From Clostridiales bacterium (lineage in GTDB: Bacteria > Bacillota > Clostridia > Christensenellales > UMGS416): a DNA stretch of 5,654 bases. Within the stretch, counting starts at the first letter, position 1. Every line of letters starts with the position of its first letter. Location: positions 1 to 5,654 of the forward strand of contig JAAYXU010000279.1 of the NCBI GenBank assembly GCA_012515725.1, written 5' to 3'. The position numbers and the translations under genes are program-made. Positions 1 through 5,654 of this stretch are shown piece by piece. The notes beneath the pieces are model-generated. The model was not told the origin of the DNA. It worked only from the letters and a program-made list of their open reading frames with translations, and did no database searches.

Positions 1-479
1 CCCAGACCGCGTGGCTCGGCGCGAACACACCGGCTATATTCGAGGAATGCGGCAGACTTGAGGCAGCGCGGGGCAAGCTCCTCACGACAGCCGACATCGC
101 CCGGGACATGGTCGATAACCACGAAGGGCTGTATATTGAAGACCGCGCCGCGCTTAATAGCATGGAAACGGAAGGCCGGAGTCTGCTGTCCGGCTACGAC
201 ACCGCGGGTATCAAAGCAAGGGAGCAGGAGCTGCACGCGCTGGCCCGCGAGAGCCTTGACGGATTCTATGCGACGCTCAACGAGGAGCTCGCCCGCTGGA
301 CGCAGGATGAACGAGGTCAGTGCGCCGATTTGGTTGGAGCGATCATCGAAGCCAGCGAAGATGACGAGAAGCTAGGGGACTATGCCCAGAGCGTCGAGAC
401 GCTCTACCAGAAAATGAAGACCCTTCGTCCCGAATGGACGATGGATCTGCACAAACCCGCTCCGACTCCCAAGCCATAG
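1..479 (+). CDS. C-terminal part of an unidentified acidic, probably helical protein (5' end outside the window)
   Basis: The reading frame whose first full codon is at base 3 is open from the left edge to a TAG at 477-479, giving 158 visible residues. I do not recognise the family and assign no function. The visible part is rich in Glu, Asp, Ala and Leu, with long stretches that look alpha-helical, and ends in a short proline/lysine tail (KPAPTPKP). There is no membrane segment in the visible part and only two cysteines. An internal ATG at 108 could be a start, but no Shine-Dalgarno sequence precedes it and the frame stays open upstream, so I treat the gene as truncated by the window edge. 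A strong terminator follows about 45 bases after the stop, so this gene probably ends its own transcript and is not part of the miaB operon. That the frame is coding is fairly sure; what it encodes is not known. Confidence 0.7.
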   Translation, partial: QTAWLGANTPAIFEECGRLEAARGKLLTTADIARDMVDNHEGLYIEDRAALNSMETEGRSLLSGYDTAGIKAREQELHALARESLDGFYATLNEELARWTQDERGQCADLVGAIIEASEDDEKLGDYAQSVETLYQKMKTLRPEWTMDLHKPAPTPKP

Positions 480-524
480 GAAGCGGGAGAGCGGAGAGAA
501 GAGGTATTCACACAGGAGATATGG

Positions 525-557
525 TCAGGCCGGGCAGCAGCCCGGCCTGATTTATTA
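525..557 (+). terminator. Intrinsic (Rho-independent) terminator after the unknown gene
   Basis: TCAGGCCGGG (525-534) and CCCGGCCTGA (541-550) form a perfect 10-bp GC-rich stem around a six-base loop (CAGCAG). The stem is followed by TTTATTA, an imperfect T-tract. The T-rich side lies only on the plus-strand exit, so it should act on rightward transcription. It separates the left-hand gene from the miaB operon. Confidence 0.85.
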
Positions 558-698
558 TGGATGTTTATGACGTTTACTTGGGCGTTGGAGCGTCAGACCC
601 AGCATGGTGATGGGAACTTCGTTCAGCTTAACTCCACCGACGCGACGCTTCCCGGCTTACCGTGGTGCTTGATGAGGCTCCGTAGCATAGGTTAACCC

Positions 699-718
699 TC
701 GGTGGTAATCGGTGGTAA
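699..718. repeat. Perfect tandem duplication of a 10-bp unit upstream of the miaB promoter
   Basis: The 10-base unit TCGGTGGTAA occurs at 699-708 and again at 709-718 with no mismatch. The second copy ends eight bases before the proposed -35 box. One unit is close to one helical turn, so both copies would face the same side of the DNA, as expected for a binding site of a regulator. A regulatory role is inference from position only. Confidence 0.7.
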
Positions 719-726
719 CCCCGTCC

Positions 727-755
727 TTGCTTATCGGCCGCTCAGCGGATATAAT
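727..755 (+). promoter_or_regulatory. Sigma-70-type promoter for miaB-mutS-mutL
   Basis: A perfect -10 hexamer TATAAT lies at 750-755, and TTGCTT at 727-732 serves as the -35 box (three of six consensus positions, including TTG) with the ideal 17-base spacer. Transcription would start near base 762, leaving a very short leader of about 12 bases that still holds the Shine-Dalgarno sequence. The -10 match is exact, but the short leader and weak -35 leave room for a different start further upstream. Confidence 0.6.
738..748. promoter_or_regulatory. Small dyad inside the promoter spacer, possible operator
   Basis: CCGCT-C-AGCGG is a perfect 5+5 inverted repeat around one base. It sits wholly between the proposed -35 and -10 boxes, ending one base before TATAAT. 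A protein bound here would block RNA polymerase. An 11-base dyad can arise by chance in GC-rich DNA, so this is only a candidate. Confidence 0.3.
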
Positions 756-762
756 AATCAAA

Positions 763-768
763 AAGGAG
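763..768 (+). promoter_or_regulatory. Ribosome binding site that sets the miaB start
   Basis: AAGGAG lies five bases before the ATG at 774. The same frame is open back to a GTG at 702, but that codon lies inside the tandem repeat, upstream of the promoter, and has no Shine-Dalgarno sequence. The site therefore decides for ATG 774. Confidence 0.9.
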
Positions 769-773
769 AGAGC

Positions 774-2177
774 ATGAAGTTTTCGGATATAAACTTTTCG
801 CGGTTCGAACCGGCTGTGAGCGCCCTGGAGCGGCTCAGGAGCTATTTTTCGGAAAAGGACGCCGGTTATTATATCAAAACCTTCGGATGCCAGATGAATG
901 TGCGCGATTCTGAGAATCTGGCCGGGATGCTGGAGAATATGGGCCTTGTGAGGCGCAAGTCAGCCCGTGAGGCTGATGTTGTTCTCGTAAATACATGCTG
1001 CGTCCGGGAGCACGCCGAAGTCAAGGTCTACGGTAATGTTGGCTCCTACTGCAAGATGAAGCGTGAGGGCAAAAATATGCTAATCGGCGTGTGCGGCTGC
1101 ATGATGCAGCAGAAGCACATGGCCGACGAGATGCGCAGGCGCTTTCCGGGCGTCGATTTCTATATGGGAACCAATATGCTGCACGAACTCCCCGAAATCA
1201 TGCTCGAGGCCCTCGAAAGCGGAAGGCGGCAGGAGCGGATAAAGGGCCCGACCGGACCGGTCGTCGAGGGCTTGCCCGCTTCCGGAAGGCGCGGTCCCAG
1301 CGCGTTCGTCAATATCATGTACGGATGCGATAATTTCTGCTCCTACTGCGTGGTGCCGCTGGTGCGGGGTAGGGAGCGGAGCCGTGCGCCAGGCGCGATA
1401 CTGGACGAAATAGCCTCCCTCGCGGATCAAGGTTGCGTCGAGATCACACTCCTAGGGCAGAACGTGAATTCTTACGGCAAGGGCCTTCCCGATAAAATCA
1501 GTTTCGCGGGCCTGCTTCGGCAGGTCGACCGAATCCCGGGTATCCGGCGCATTCGCTTCATGACGTCCCACCCCAAGGATCTCTCGGAGGAACTCATGGA
1601 CGCGATGGCCGGATGCGAGCATGTCTGCGCGCATCTCCATTTACCGGTACAGTCGGGGAGCAACGCGGTGCTCGCCGCCATGAACAGGGGATACACCCGG
1701 GAACACTATCTGGAGCTTGTCACACGGCTCCGGCAGAAAATGCCCCAAATCGATCTGACGACCGATATTATAGTCGGCTTCCCCGGAGAGTCCGACACCG
1801 ACTACGAGGATACGAAATCGCTATTGCAGCAGGTCCGCTACGATTCCGCGTTCCTGTTCCGGTACTCGGTCCGCCGGGGGACAGCCGCTGAGAAAATGGC
1901 GGAAACCGTGCCCGAAGAGAGCAAGACCCAGAGGTTGTACGCGCTTATCGCCGAGCAGGAGGCCATCACCGCACAGCGGGGAGCCTGCCATGTGGGAAAG
2001 AACGAGGAAGTGCTGGTGGAGTCGGTCAGCGCCCGGGATCCCGGCGAGGTATCGGGACGCGCGAACGGAAGCTGGACGGTCAATCTCCGGGGGGACAAGG
2101 GACTCATCGGCCGCATCGTTCCGGTGCGGATCATCGAGGCGAAAGCCCATACGCTGTATGGGGAGATCGTGCAGTAA
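774..2177 (+). CDS. miaB: tRNA-2-methylthio-N6-dimethylallyladenosine(37) synthase MiaB
   Basis: This is a 467-residue radical SAM methylthiotransferase, a normal length for the family. It adds a methylthio group at C2 of N6-isopentenyladenosine-37 in tRNAs reading UNN codons, in the cytoplasm, using S-adenosylmethionine and two [4Fe-4S] clusters. The N-terminal UPF0004/MTTase domain (about 31-145) carries FGCQMN, NTCCVREHAE and VCGCM, with cluster ligands expected at Cys39, Cys75 and Cys109. The radical SAM domain (about 171-390) has YGCDNFCSYC, giving the CxxxCxxC ligands Cys185, Cys189 and Cys192, followed by RGRERSR. A TRAM RNA-binding domain closes the protein (about 404-466, ending TLYGEIVQ). 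The NTC-CVRE-AE and MNxxDSE motifs point to MiaB rather than the paralogues MtaB or RimO. The start ATG 774 follows a good Shine-Dalgarno sequence. It is first in an operon with mutS and mutL, 36 bases ahead of mutS. Confidence 0.96.
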   Translation: MKFSDINFSRFEPAVSALERLRSYFSEKDAGYYIKTFGCQMNVRDSENLAGMLENMGLVRRKSAREADVVLVNTCCVREHAEVKVYGNVGSYCKMKREGKNMLIGVCGCMMQQKHMADEMRRRFPGVDFYMGTNMLHELPEIMLEALESGRRQERIKGPTGPVVEGLPASGRRGPSAFVNIMYGCDNFCSYCVVPLVRGRERSRAPGAILDEIASLADQGCVEITLLGQNVNSYGKGLPDKISFAGLLRQVDRIPGIRRIRFMTSHPKDLSEELMDAMAGCEHVCAHLHLPVQSGSNAVLAAMNRGYTREHYLELVTRLRQKMPQIDLTTDIIVGFPGESDTDYEDTKSLLQQVRYDSAFLFRYSVRRGTAAEKMAETVPEESKTQRLYALIAEQEAITAQRGACHVGKNEEVLVESVSARDPGEVSGRANGSWTVNLRGDKGLIGRIVPVRIIEAKAHTLYGEIVQ

Positions 2178-2213
2178 CAGTATGACCGCAACGCAAGGGG
2201 CAGGGGAGAGACT

Positions 2214-4865
2214 ATGGCAACGCTATCTCCGATGATGCAGCAGTATAAGCTGCTCAAGAACCAGCATCCTGACGCGATGCTGTTTTTCAGGCTGGGAGAT
2301 TTCTATGAGATGTTTTTTGAGGACGCCGTCACGGCCTCACGGGAGCTGGAGCTTACGCTCACCGGCCGGGACTGCGGTCTTGCGGAGCGCGCGCCCATGT
2401 GCGGCGTTCCCTTCCACTCGGTAGAAACATATATAAACCGCCTGCTGGACAAGGGGTATAAGGTCGCCATCTGCGAGCAGCTGTCCGATCCGGCCGAGAG
2501 CCGGGGACTTGTGGAGCGGGACGTGATCCGTATCATAACGCCGGGAACCGTGATCGAGTCCTCGATACTCGACGATAACAGGAACAGCTATCTGGTGTCG
2601 CTTTGTACCGATGGGCTGCGCACGGCAGGACTGGCGGTCACCGACGTTTCAACAGGTGAGTTCAGCGTGACCGAGACAGCGGGAGCGGACTGGCTGTCCG
2701 TATTGCAGGACGAGCTTGCCCGGCTGGCCCCGCGCGAAATTATAGCCGACAGCGCGGCGCGGGCGCTATTTACACGCTACGAGCATATCGCCAAAAGCGT
2801 TTCCTGCCCGCCGACGCCTTTTGATGACGCTCACTACGACTCGGTGGCGGCTGCTGCGTGCATGGCCGAGCACTTCGGCGCGGACGCGGACGGGCTGTGG
2901 GGCTGCGCGGACATGCCCTGCGGACTCTGCGCGGCGGGAGCCCTGCTCGCGTATCTAAATGAAACCCAGAAGAACGCGCTAGGTCACATTAATCGCGTCA
3001 GCCCCTATCATCCCGAACAATACATGATGCTGGACGCGTCCACCCGCCGCAATCTGGAGCTTACCGAGACGCTGCGCGGCCAGGGACGCAAGGGTTCGCT
3101 GCTTTGGCTGCTGGACGAGACCCGCACGTCTATGGGCGCGCGGATGCTCAAAAAATGGATCGAGCAGCCCCTGCAGTCCTCGACCGCCATCGACGCCCGC
3201 CTGGACGCGGTGGAGGCGCTCAAAAACAACCTGATGGTCAAGGAAGCGATACGGGAAGCGCTGGGACAGGTGCGGGATATCGAGCGGATCGCGGCCCGCA
3301 TTACATACGGCGCGGTAAACGCGCGCGACTGTCTGGCGCTCATGCAGTCTCTGGAAGCGGTTCCCCGTATCCGCGAGCAACTCACGGCGCTCCGCCCGGC
3401 GCTGCTTCAAAACCTGCGCGAGCAGGCCGATCCGATGGACGACGTGCGCAAGCTCCTTGGCGAGGCCATCGCGGACAATCCGCCTGCGGGTATCAAGGAG
3501 GGGGGCATCATCCGCGAGGGATACAACGAGGAGCTGGACCGCCTGCGCAGCGCGTTCCGCAACGGACGCGAACTCATCGCGCAGATGGAGAACGCCGAGC
3601 GCAAGGCGACCGGCATAAAAAACCTGCGCATCGGGTTTAACAAGGTATTCGGATACTATATCGACGTGACCAAATCCAATCTGGAACTGGTCCCTTACAG
3701 GTACACACGCAAACAGACGCTGGCCAACTCCGAGCGCTACGTGACCGCCGAGCTCAAGGAGCTTGAAGACACGATTCTTGGCGCCGAGGAGCGCAGTATA
3801 AAGATTGAGTACCAGCTGTTTCTCGATATCCGCGATGCTCTGGCGGCGCAGATACCGCGTATGCAGGCTACAGCCGAGGCCCTGGCGACGCTGGACGTGC
3901 TGGAAAGCCTGGCCACGGTGGCGATCTCCCAGGGATACTGCCGGCCAGCCATCACCCAGGATGGCGAAATCGTCATCGAGGAAGGTCGCCACCCGGTAGT
4001 GGAGCGTGCGCTGTTAGAGCGCCGTTTCGTACCCAACAGCACCCAGCTTACTATGAACCGCGACCGTTTCCTCATCATTACCGGACCTAATATGTCGGGG
4101 AAAAGCACATATTTACGACAGGTCGCGCTCATCACGCTCATGGCCCACATCGGGAGCTTTGTTCCGGCCCACAGGGCCTCAATTTCGATCACCGACCGGA
4201 TTTTTACGCGGGTTGGTGCTGCGGACGATCTGTTTATGGGCCAGAGCACGTTCATGGTGGAGATGAGCGAGGTGGCCAATATTCTGCGCAGCGCGACGAG
4301 CAAAAGCCTGCTCATACTGGACGAGATCGGCCGCGGGACAAGCACGTTTGACGGGCTGAGCATAGCGTGGGCAGTCGTAGAATACCTCTGCGACCGCGAT
4401 ATAATTGGCGCTAAGACGCTCTTTGCGACCCACTACCACGAGCTGAGCGAACTGGAGGGAAGCGTTTCAGGCATCAGGAACTACAGCGTCGCTGTGCTGG
4501 AACAGGGGGAGGACATCACATTCCTGCACCGAATCGTACGAGGCAGCGCCGACCGAAGCTTTGGCATCCATGTCGCCAGACTTGCCGGGCTTCCCGACGC
4601 TGTCGTGCGCCGAGCAGGTGAGATACTGCGCCGTCTGGAGGAAGCCGATGTCAACAAGGCCGCGGTTACCACCAGCGCGATGGAAGCGTCCGAGACGCTC
4701 AACCGTAGCGAGGAAATCGAGCGCGAACAGCTCGACTGGTCAGTGATGCTTCCATACAGCGACATACTGCAGGAGATCGGGCGGATGGATCTGTCCACCA
4801 CTACGCCCATCGACGCGTTCTATACGCTCAAAAGGCTCAAGGACAGAATGGAGCGGAAATCATGA
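2214..4865 (+). CDS. mutS: DNA mismatch repair protein MutS
   Basis: This is a full-length 883-residue MutS1. It binds mismatches and small insertion loops as a dimer and uses ATP to become a sliding clamp that recruits MutL. Domain I (about 1-120) holds GDFYEMF with the mismatch-probing Phe30 and Glu32 (the F-x-E motif). A connector domain follows (about 125-250), then the core and lever region (from about 260), including a clamp segment around 430-530. The ATPase domain shows Walker A GPNMSGKST (624-632, Lys630), the STFMVEMSE loop (678-686), Walker B LLILDE (699-704) with Asp703/Glu704, and FATHYHEL (737-744). QLDW at 839-842 resembles a beta-clamp binding motif, and a conserved tail follows (TPIDAFYTLKRLK). 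The F-x-E motif and domain I exclude MutS2. AGGGGAG lies five bases before ATG 2214. The gene follows miaB by 36 bases and overlaps mutL by four. An unusual cysteine cluster lies in the connector domain (Cys231, 236, 239). Confidence 0.97.
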   Translation: MATLSPMMQQYKLLKNQHPDAMLFFRLGDFYEMFFEDAVTASRELELTLTGRDCGLAERAPMCGVPFHSVETYINRLLDKGYKVAICEQLSDPAESRGLVERDVIRIITPGTVIESSILDDNRNSYLVSLCTDGLRTAGLAVTDVSTGEFSVTETAGADWLSVLQDELARLAPREIIADSAARALFTRYEHIAKSVSCPPTPFDDAHYDSVAAAACMAEHFGADADGLWGCADMPCGLCAAGALLAYLNETQKNALGHINRVSPYHPEQYMMLDASTRRNLELTETLRGQGRKGSLLWLLDETRTSMGARMLKKWIEQPLQSSTAIDARLDAVEALKNNLMVKEAIREALGQVRDIERIAARITYGAVNARDCLALMQSLEAVPRIREQLTALRPALLQNLREQADPMDDVRKLLGEAIADNPPAGIKEGGIIREGYNEELDRLRSAFRNGRELIAQMENAERKATGIKNLRIGFNKVFGYYIDVTKSNLELVPYRYTRKQTLANSERYVTAELKELEDTILGAEERSIKIEYQLFLDIRDALAAQIPRMQATAEALATLDVLESLATVAISQGYCRPAITQDGEIVIEEGRHPVVERALLERRFVPNSTQLTMNRDRFLIITGPNMSGKSTYLRQVALITLMAHIGSFVPAHRASISITDRIFTRVGAADDLFMGQSTFMVEMSEVANILRSATSKSLLILDEIGRGTSTFDGLSIAWAVVEYLCDRDIIGAKTLFATHYHELSELEGSVSGIRNYSVAVLEQGEDITFLHRIVRGSADRSFGIHVARLAGLPDAVVRRAGEILRRLEEADVNKAAVTTSAMEASETLNRSEEIEREQLDWSVMLPYSDILQEIGRMDLSTTTPIDAFYTLKRLKDRMERKS

Positions 4866-5654
4866 GCGAACCTAGAATCCACAAGCTGAACGATTCGGTC
4901 GCACAGAAGATCGCCGCGGGAGAGGTGGTGGATCGCCCCGCGTCGGTTGTGAAGGAGCTGGCTGAGAATGCGATCGACGCCGGAAGTACCGCGTTAGCCA
5001 TTGAGATACAGGACGGTGGTCAGGTGTTCCTCCGCGTGGCCGACAACGGATGCGGCATCCATGCGGACGATGTGCGCCTGGCGTTCATGCGTCACGCGAC
5101 CAGCAAGATCGGCTCCGCCGATGACCTCTTTAACATCCGTTCGATGGGCTTTCGGGGCGAAGCACTCTACAGCATCGCCGCGGTATCGAGGCTGGAGCTT
5201 CTGACACGGACGCAGGATAGCGAGCTGGGTGTACGTGTCGTGATGGAGGGCGGCGTGGAGGCGTGCTGTGAACCAGCCGGTTGCCCGCTTGGCACCTCGG
5301 TAACAGTGCGCGATCTTTTTTTTAATATGCCTGCCCGGCAGAAGTTCATGGGTAAACCTTCCGCCGAATCGGCATTCATCGGCATCATGGCCGCAAAGCT
5401 GATACTGTCGCACCCCGATATATCGGTGAAGTTCGCAAGCGGCGGCAGAACGATCTATCACAGTCCCGGCGACGGGAGCCTACGCAACGCCATAACGGCA
5501 GTATACGGCCGTGAAATCGCGGAGAACATGATACCAGCGGAAAGCGAGCGGGGCGGCGTCCGCGTGTACGGCTTCATAGGCAACAGCGAAACATTCCGGG
5601 GAAACCGGAGCGCGGAAATGCTGTTCGTAAACGGACGCATGATCGAAAGCCCAA
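4862..5654 (+). CDS. mutL: DNA mismatch repair protein MutL, N-terminal part (3' end outside the window)
   Basis: The 264 visible residues are the GHKL ATPase domain and the start of the following domain of MutL. MutL is recruited by ATP-bound MutS and passes the signal on to strand incision and removal. Motifs in order: QKIAAGEVVDRPASVVKEL (15-33), ATP-site Glu32 and Asn36 in KELAENAIDAG, DNGCGI (61-66), RHATSKI (77-83), the ATP-lid motif GFRGEAL (96-102), GTSVTVRDLFFNMPARQKF (144-162) and FVNGR (255-259). The ATG lies within ATGA, the mutS stop, a four-base overlap implying coupled translation; GGAG at 4850-4853, eight bases upstream, can serve as ribosome binding site. Most Gram-positive MutL proteins have a C-terminal endonuclease motif, but that part is not visible here. 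Oddities: a T8 run at 5316-5323 encoding part of DLFFN, and Tyr103 right after GFRGEAL where Ala or Ser is usual. Confidence 0.96.
   Translation, partial: MSEPRIHKLNDSVAQKIAAGEVVDRPASVVKELAENAIDAGSTALAIEIQDGGQVFLRVADNGCGIHADDVRLAFMRHATSKIGSADDLFNIRSMGFRGEALYSIAAVSRLELLTRTQDSELGVRVVMEGGVEACCEPAGCPLGTSVTVRDLFFNMPARQKFMGKPSAESAFIGIMAAKLILSHPDISVKFASGGRTIYHSPGDGSLRNAITAVYGREIAENMIPAESERGGVRVYGFIGNSETFRGNRSAEMLFVNGRMIESP
5316..5323 (+). repeat. T8 homopolymer run inside mutL
   Basis: Eight consecutive T bases span the CTT TTT TTT codons of Leu-Phe-Phe in the DLFFN motif (residues 152-154). It is the longest single-base run I found in the window; other runs reach about six. Gain of one T would give a TAA directly after the run; loss of one T would lead to a TGA at 5400-5402. 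Confidence 0.9.

Larger units (their letters stand above)
480..773. other. Intergenic region between the unknown gene and miaB
   Basis: This 294-base gap begins with a purine-rich stretch (about 482-504), followed by an intrinsic terminator, a stretch with no recognised content (about 560-690), an 8-bp palindrome GGTTAACC (690-697), a tandem 10-bp repeat, a promoter and the miaB ribosome binding site. CCACCGA at 634-640 is complementary to TCGGTGG at 699-705 and at 709-715. GGAGCGTC at 587-594 can pair with GACGCTTCC at 644-652 with one bulge. A structured RNA is therefore conceivable, but I recognise no known riboswitch, tRNA or ncRNA here. No convincing gene was found on either strand. Confidence 0.7.

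Noticed and set aside
521..550. Nine-codon ORF starting right after AGGAGAT and ending within the terminator stem
   Set aside because: The spacing between AGGAG and the ATG is only two bases, and the codons coincide with the hairpin arms, so the terminator explains the sequence.
480..695. The frame of the left-hand gene stays open for 71 codons after its TAG, ending at TAA 693-695 (with an ATG at 561 giving 44 codons); possible stop readthrough or small gene
   Set aside because: The stretch runs through an intrinsic terminator, has no ribosome binding site before ATG 561, and the product resembles no family I know. Chance openness in GC-rich DNA explains it.
702..773. Upstream extension of miaB to a GTG start at 702
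   Set aside because: It would begin inside the tandem repeat and upstream of the promoter, has no Shine-Dalgarno sequence, and adds residues not typical of MiaB, while ATG 774 has an ideal AAGGAG.
1080..1430. Minus-strand ORF opposite miaB
   Set aside because: It lies opposite the conserved MTTase and radical SAM motifs, and its His/Ala/Gly-rich product has no sign of being a protein.
2182..2235. Short ORF between miaB and mutS overlapping the mutS start
   Set aside because: It has only 17 codons, no ribosome binding site, and overlaps mutS in another frame.
2979..3992. Long minus-strand ORF (337 codons) antisense to mutS
   Set aside because: Its product shows no recognisable motif, and the plus strand clearly encodes conserved MutS core sequence there. 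Long antisense frames are common opposite GC-rich genes.
4994..5461. Minus-strand ORF (155 codons) opposite mutL
   Set aside because: The plus strand carries all GHKL ATPase motifs over the same bases; the minus frame shows no motif or ribosome binding site that I can support.

Overview
The window is a GC-rich housekeeping stretch from a bacterium. All four coding regions lie on the plus strand. Gene order is the C-terminal end of an unidentified protein, an intrinsic terminator, a non-coding gap with a promoter, then miaB, mutS and the first 264 codons of mutL. The miaB-mutS-mutL order, the MiaB motifs (NTCCVREHAE, VCGCM) and MutS motifs such as MMQQY and GRDCGL fit the class Clostridia (Firmicutes), probably one of its GC-rich anaerobic lineages. 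This assignment is inference from protein style and synteny; there is no 16S or other marker in the window.

Layout: (1) bases 1-479, a partial, acidic, probably helical protein of unknown function that enters from the left edge; (2) bases 480-773, an intergenic region holding a strong stem-loop terminator (525-557), a perfect tandem 10-bp repeat (699-718), a sigma-70-like promoter (727-755) with a small dyad in its spacer, and the miaB ribosome binding site; (3) bases 774-2177, miaB, a tRNA methylthiotransferase; (4) bases 2214-4865, mutS, mismatch recognition ATPase; (5) bases 4862 to the right edge, mutL, the mismatch repair mediator, cut off by the window inside or just after its ATPase domain.

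miaB, mutS and mutL look like one transcription unit. The miaB-mutS gap is 36 bases with no terminator, and mutS and mutL overlap by four bases (ATGA), which suggests translational coupling. MutS finds mismatches and MutL carries the signal to strand removal. MiaB modifies A37 of tRNAs that read UNN codons and so affects decoding fidelity. The promoter ahead of miaB would therefore drive both a translation-fidelity enzyme and the DNA mismatch repair pair.

I see no mobile element, CRISPR array, RNA gene or unknown multi-gene system. The observation most worth a second look is an eight-T run inside the ATPase domain of mutL, where gain of one T creates an immediate stop codon. That is a plausible slippage site in a gene whose product normally corrects slippage.
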